From Candidatus Aalborgicola bjergmarkensis (GTDB lineage Bacteria; Pseudomonadota; Gammaproteobacteria; Burkholderiales; Burkholderiaceae_C), in assembly GCA_016708725.1 (NCBI GenBank), contig JADJFE010000001.1:632651-696650 (forward strand): DNA of 64,000 nucleotides, read 5' to 3'. Each line of letters opens with the position of its first letter. Position 1 is the first letter of the stretch. The notes under the pieces are model-generated. The model searched no databases and was not told the DNA's origin. It was given only the letters and a program-made list of their open reading frames with translations. Of this stretch, positions 61,768 through 64,000 are shown one piece after another. Position numbers and translations under genes: made by a program.

Positions 61768-62921
61768 TGAAGACGATCAAGACTCTCAAGCTACGCATCA
61801 AGGACAAGCACACGCCTGTTCTTAGTGCGATGGCGCGAGAGGTTAATCAAGTCTGGAATTACGTCAACGAACTTTCAAGCCGCTCCATTCGAGAGCGCGG
61901 CAAGTGGCTCAGTGGATTCGACCTGCAAAAGTACACGGCTGGATACAGCAAGTGCGATGGCATAAAAATTGGCAGTGCGACAGTTCAACTGGTTTGTGAG
62001 GAATATGCCACCCGGCGCAAGCAATTCAAAAAAGCGCGTTTGAACTGGCGCGTCAGCAACCCCAAGTCGTCCAAGTACAGCCTTGGATGGATACCGTTCA
62101 AAAAAGGTGGCGTTGTCTATAGAAACGGCCAAGTCATATTCGCGGGTTTGAACATTGGGTTCTGGGATAGCTACGGACTGAGTGAATTTGAACTTCGTGG
62201 CGGATCATTCAACCAAGACAGCCGGGGTCGTTGGTATCTGAATGTGGCCGTAGAGGTTGAAGTAAAACCAAGCACAGGTACGGCAAGCGTTGGTATCGAC
62301 TTGGGTCTGAAAGAGTGCGCTGTTGCCTCTGATGGTCAACGCATCGAAGGGCGCTTCTACCGCAAACTTGAAGTCGATCTTGGTGTTGCACAGAGAGCCT
62401 GCAAGAAGAAAAGAGTCAAGGCGATCCACGCCAAAATAGCAAATCAGCGCAAGGACATGCTCCACAAGTTCAGTTCAAAACTTGTTGCAGAGAATGCCGC
62501 TGTTTTTGTTGGGAATGTCTCCAGCGAGAAGCTGGTGAAGACGAAGATGGCCAAGTCCACGCTAGACGCGGGTTGGTCAATGTTTAAGACGATGTTGGAA
62601 TACAAAAGCCATCAGGCTGGTATCGTCTTTGAGGAAGTGAACGAAAGCTATTCAACCCAAACTTGTTCTCAATGCGGAAGTATTGAGGGGCCGAAAGGCT
62701 TGGCAGGTCTTGGTGTGCGAGAGTGGACTTGCGAATGTGGAGCGGTACATGACCGAGACACAAACGCCGCAAAGAACATTCTCGCAAAGGGATTGAATAT
62801 GCTGGAGAGAGCGTTTTCCATTGCGGGGGAGGCGAAAGCCGGTGAATCCGCAGTGAATAAGAGTCCGCAAGGATTCGGGGCTGGATATGGCCCTCTGGCA
62901 GCAGGAATCCCCGTCCTTTAG
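61767..62921 (+). CDS. tnpB: TnpB RNA-guided endonuclease, IS605 family
   Basis: A 384-residue TnpB with apparently complete RuvC motifs: Asp in GIDLGLKE near residue 175, Glu in FVGNVSSEKL near 252, Asp in VHDRDTNAAKN near 332. A zinc ribbon with CSQCGSIEGPKG and CECG lies between the last two. Homologues cut DNA guided by an RNA from the element's right end and keep the element in place. The sequence looks intact. Overlaps the preceding zinc protein by one codon's edge (ATGA). Confidence 0.92.
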   Translation: MKTIKTLKLRIKDKHTPVLSAMAREVNQVWNYVNELSSRSIRERGKWLSGFDLQKYTAGYSKCDGIKIGSATVQLVCEEYATRRKQFKKARLNWRVSNPKSSKYSLGWIPFKKGGVVYRNGQVIFAGLNIGFWDSYGLSEFELRGGSFNQDSRGRWYLNVAVEVEVKPSTGTASVGIDLGLKECAVASDGQRIEGRFYRKLEVDLGVAQRACKKKRVKAIHAKIANQRKDMLHKFSSKLVAENAAVFVGNVSSEKLVKTKMAKSTLDAGWSMFKTMLEYKSHQAGIVFEEVNESYSTQTCSQCGSIEGPKGLAGLGVREWTCECGAVHDRDTNAAKNILAKGLNMLERAFSIAGEAKAGESAVNKSPQGFGAGYGPLAAGIPVL

Positions 62922-62939
62922 GGCGGGGAGGATGTCAAC
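62909..62939 (+). ncRNA. Right-end hairpin, probable 3' part of the TnpB guide (omega) RNA
   Basis: The stem CCCCG...CGGGG with loop and the following gatgtcaac form the canonical right end of this element group. In studied TnpB systems the guide RNA overlaps the tnpB 3' end and finishes here, with the guide taken from the flanking DNA (after about 62939). The RNA's 5' boundary cannot be read; the guide role is inferred from the family. Confidence 0.5.
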
Positions 62940-62973
62940 AAATGAAAGCCCCGGTAGCCGGAAACTTTCATTT
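62940..62973. repeat. Hairpin downstream of the binding-protein gene
   Basis: aaatgaaag and ctttcattt enclose a small ccgg-ccgg inner pair. It follows the stop of the leftward binding-protein gene and could stabilise or end its mRNA; it has no T run. Confidence 0.5.
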
Positions 62974-62996
62974 CGGGGGGGCGTGCCTGGCTGTTT

Positions 62997-64000
62997 TTAA
63001 CTTTGGCAATCCGCCGGGGTGCGCGGTGTCAGCTTTTTCTCGGCGGCGTACTTGGCGGCCGTGGCTTTCACCAGGGGTTTGATGATTTGCTCGTCACCCT
63101 GCAACCAGTCCGAAGTGAACTTCCAGGCTTTGCCGTCCCAGGTGTGGATTCGGGCCCAGCTTGCACCCGCGTGGTCCGTGCACGACGTACTGATCGGCCG
63201 CATGACCCCGGAAAAACCCAGCGCATCCAGCTTGGGTTGTGTCAGGTTCAGGTTTTCCAGACCCCAACGCACTTGCTCACCCGACATGACCTTGCCCTTG
63301 CCAAAACGCTCTTGCGCCGAGCGCACACCCTCCAGGGCCAGCATGGCACTCATGGCGCCTCGCATGTACAGCACCTGGCCCACTTCTTCCTTGGGTCCGG
63401 TGCCTTGGCCCTTGCTATGCACCATGGCCATCACCTCTTTGACCAGCTTGCTGTCGGGTTCGGCGCCATGCTGCATGGTGACTGCGTTGTAGCCCTTGGC
63501 GCCGTCAGCCACGTCTTTCACATCGGGCTCGGCACCGGCCCACCATACGCCGTACATCTTTTCACGGGGGTAGCCGGTGGCCTGCGCCTCCTTGATGGCG
63601 GTGCTGTTCATGATGCCCCAGCCCCACAGAATGACGTTATCCGGGCGGGCCTGGCGCACTTGCAACCAAGTGGCTTTTTGTTCCACGCCAGGGGCCGTTA
63701 CGGGAAGCAACTGCAAGGTAAAGCCATGCATGGCCGCACGCTCTTGCAAAAGCGGAATTGGCTCCTTGCCAAACGGACTGTCGTGGTACACCAAGGCAAT
63801 CTTCTTGCCCTTGAGATTGTCAAAACCGCCCTCTTTCTTGGCAATGGCCTGCATGATGGCATCCGCAGCCACCCAGTAGGTGCCCGCAATGGGGAAATTC
63901 CACTTGAAGACCGAACCGTCCGCGCTCTCGCTGCGACCGTACCCCACCGTCACCACCGAAATCTTGTCAGCAGGTGCTTTCTCGGTGATGGCAAAGGTCG
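62997..64000 (-). CDS. Branched-chain amino acid ABC transporter substrate-binding protein, partial
   Basis: The C-terminal 334 residues or so of a periplasmic LivK-type receptor; the 5' end is beyond the window. The frame continues upstream of the first internal GTG with ITEKAPADKISVVTVG. Periplasmic-binding-protein fold type I features include AGTYWVAADAI, KIALVYHDSPFG and GWGIMNST. A conserved C-terminal CTDHAGAS with two cysteines (TSCTDHAG and PADCQS) suggests a disulfide. It would deliver substrate to LivHMGF. livF, the expected next gene, lies beyond the TnpB element. Confidence 0.88.
   Translation of the reverse strand, partial: TFAITEKAPADKISVVTVGYGRSESADGSVFKWNFPIAGTYWVAADAIMQAIAKKEGGFDNLKGKKIALVYHDSPFGKEPIPLLQERAAMHGFTLQLLPVTAPGVEQKATWLQVRQARPDNVILWGWGIMNSTAIKEAQATGYPREKMYGVWWAGAEPDVKDVADGAKGYNAVTMQHGAEPDSKLVKEVMAMVHSKGQGTGPKEEVGQVLYMRGAMSAMLALEGVRSAQERFGKGKVMSGEQVRWGLENLNLTQPKLDALGFSGVMRPISTSCTDHAGASWARIHTWDGKAWKFTSDWLQGDEQIIKPLVKATAAKYAAEKKLTPRTPADCQS

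Larger units (their letters stand above)
61180..62939 (+). mobile_element. TnpB-carrying IS605/IS1341-type element
   Basis: About 1.76 kb inserted between livF and the binding-protein gene. The left boundary is marked by a hairpin gccccggccttcaggccgggg (61180-61200, first arm and second arm separated by a 5-base loop). The right boundary is the typical ccccgtcctttagggcgggg hairpin followed by gatgtcaac. Inside are a divergent regulator, a zinc protein and tnpB. There is no TnpA tyrosine transposase, so mobilisation would need one in trans. Confidence 0.8.

Noticed and set aside
1..64000. CRISPR arrays, rRNA and tRNA genes
   Set aside because: No regularly spaced repeats, no rRNA sequence and no tRNA cloverleaf could be identified by eye; a tRNA search program could still find one I missed.

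Overview
The window is a 64 kb piece of a bacterial chromosome whose gene content points to Betaproteobacteria, order Burkholderiales, most likely a Comamonadaceae-type organism. The grounds are protein similarity recognised by eye: the atpIBEFHAGDC operon, the glnA-ntrB-ntrC and ilvB-ilvN-ilvC blocks, the sigma factor-DUF3619-DUF3106 module, the purD-hemF-rsfS-rlmH-maf order and the late part of a branched-chain amino acid ABC operon. I do not assign a genus. Most housekeeping genes are intact. Accessory material is concentrated at about 0.1-1.4 kb, 9.4-10.4 kb, 29.2-34.7 kb, 51.6-53.9 kb and 61.1-63.0 kb.

Layout. 0.1-1.4 kb: a type I restriction subunit with its helicase core deleted, and a TumA-like antitoxin with a truncated toxin. 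1.4-9.3 kb: a multi-PAS diguanylate cyclase, RecQ, a Sel1-repeat protein, an alpha/beta hydrolase and GabD. 9.4-10.4 kb: an orphan HigA antitoxin and the first copy of a 184 bp MITE-like repeat. 10.4-14.1 kb: a hotdog thioesterase and a condensation-domain acyltransferase, divergent from a radical SAM/SPASM protein and MoaE. 14.2-21.5 kb: the complete F1Fo ATP synthase operon ending in a strong terminator. 21.5-29.2 kb: small conserved proteins, a TlpA-like redoxin, two tandem diguanylate cyclases with periplasmic haem c motifs, a dihydrolipoamide dehydrogenase and an EamA transporter. 29.2-34.7 kb: a nucleotidyltransferase gene clipped by a decayed 4.6 kb IS21-family element carrying zinc-finger and ParB-like accessory genes. 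34.8-39.6 kb: glnA behind a sigma-54 promoter, then ntrBC. 39.6-43.1 kb: ilvC, ilvN and ilvB on the minus strand. 43.3-46.7 kb: the ECF sigma module and a HerA-like ATPase. 46.8-51.7 kb: yebC, purD, hemF, rsfS, rlmH and maf. 51.6-53.9 kb: a repeat-rich insertion with an ankyrin protein, flanked by a duplicated maf 3' end. 54-59.9 kb: amt behind a second sigma-54 promoter, then an acyl-ACP-reductase-like dehydrogenase with an iron alcohol dehydrogenase, then rsmE with a small RNA just upstream. 60-64 kb: livF and a branched-chain amino acid binding protein separated by a TnpB element.

How the genes work together. Nitrogen control is a clear theme: glnA and amt each have a GG-N10-GC sigma-54 promoter, and NtrB/NtrC, which would activate such promoters, are encoded just after glnA. 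Cyclic-di-GMP signalling is the second theme, with three diguanylate cyclases, two of them apparent haem c redox or gas sensors. A third theme is decay and rearrangement: toxins or effector genes are broken while antitoxins persist. Several families of intergenic repeats sit at gene ends and in places contribute codons to neighbouring genes.

The items most worth a second look are the anti-Shine-Dalgarno small RNA upstream of rsmE, the TnpB locus with its own small zinc protein and divergent regulator, the dehydrogenase/alcohol dehydrogenase pair, and the MITE-like repeat family.
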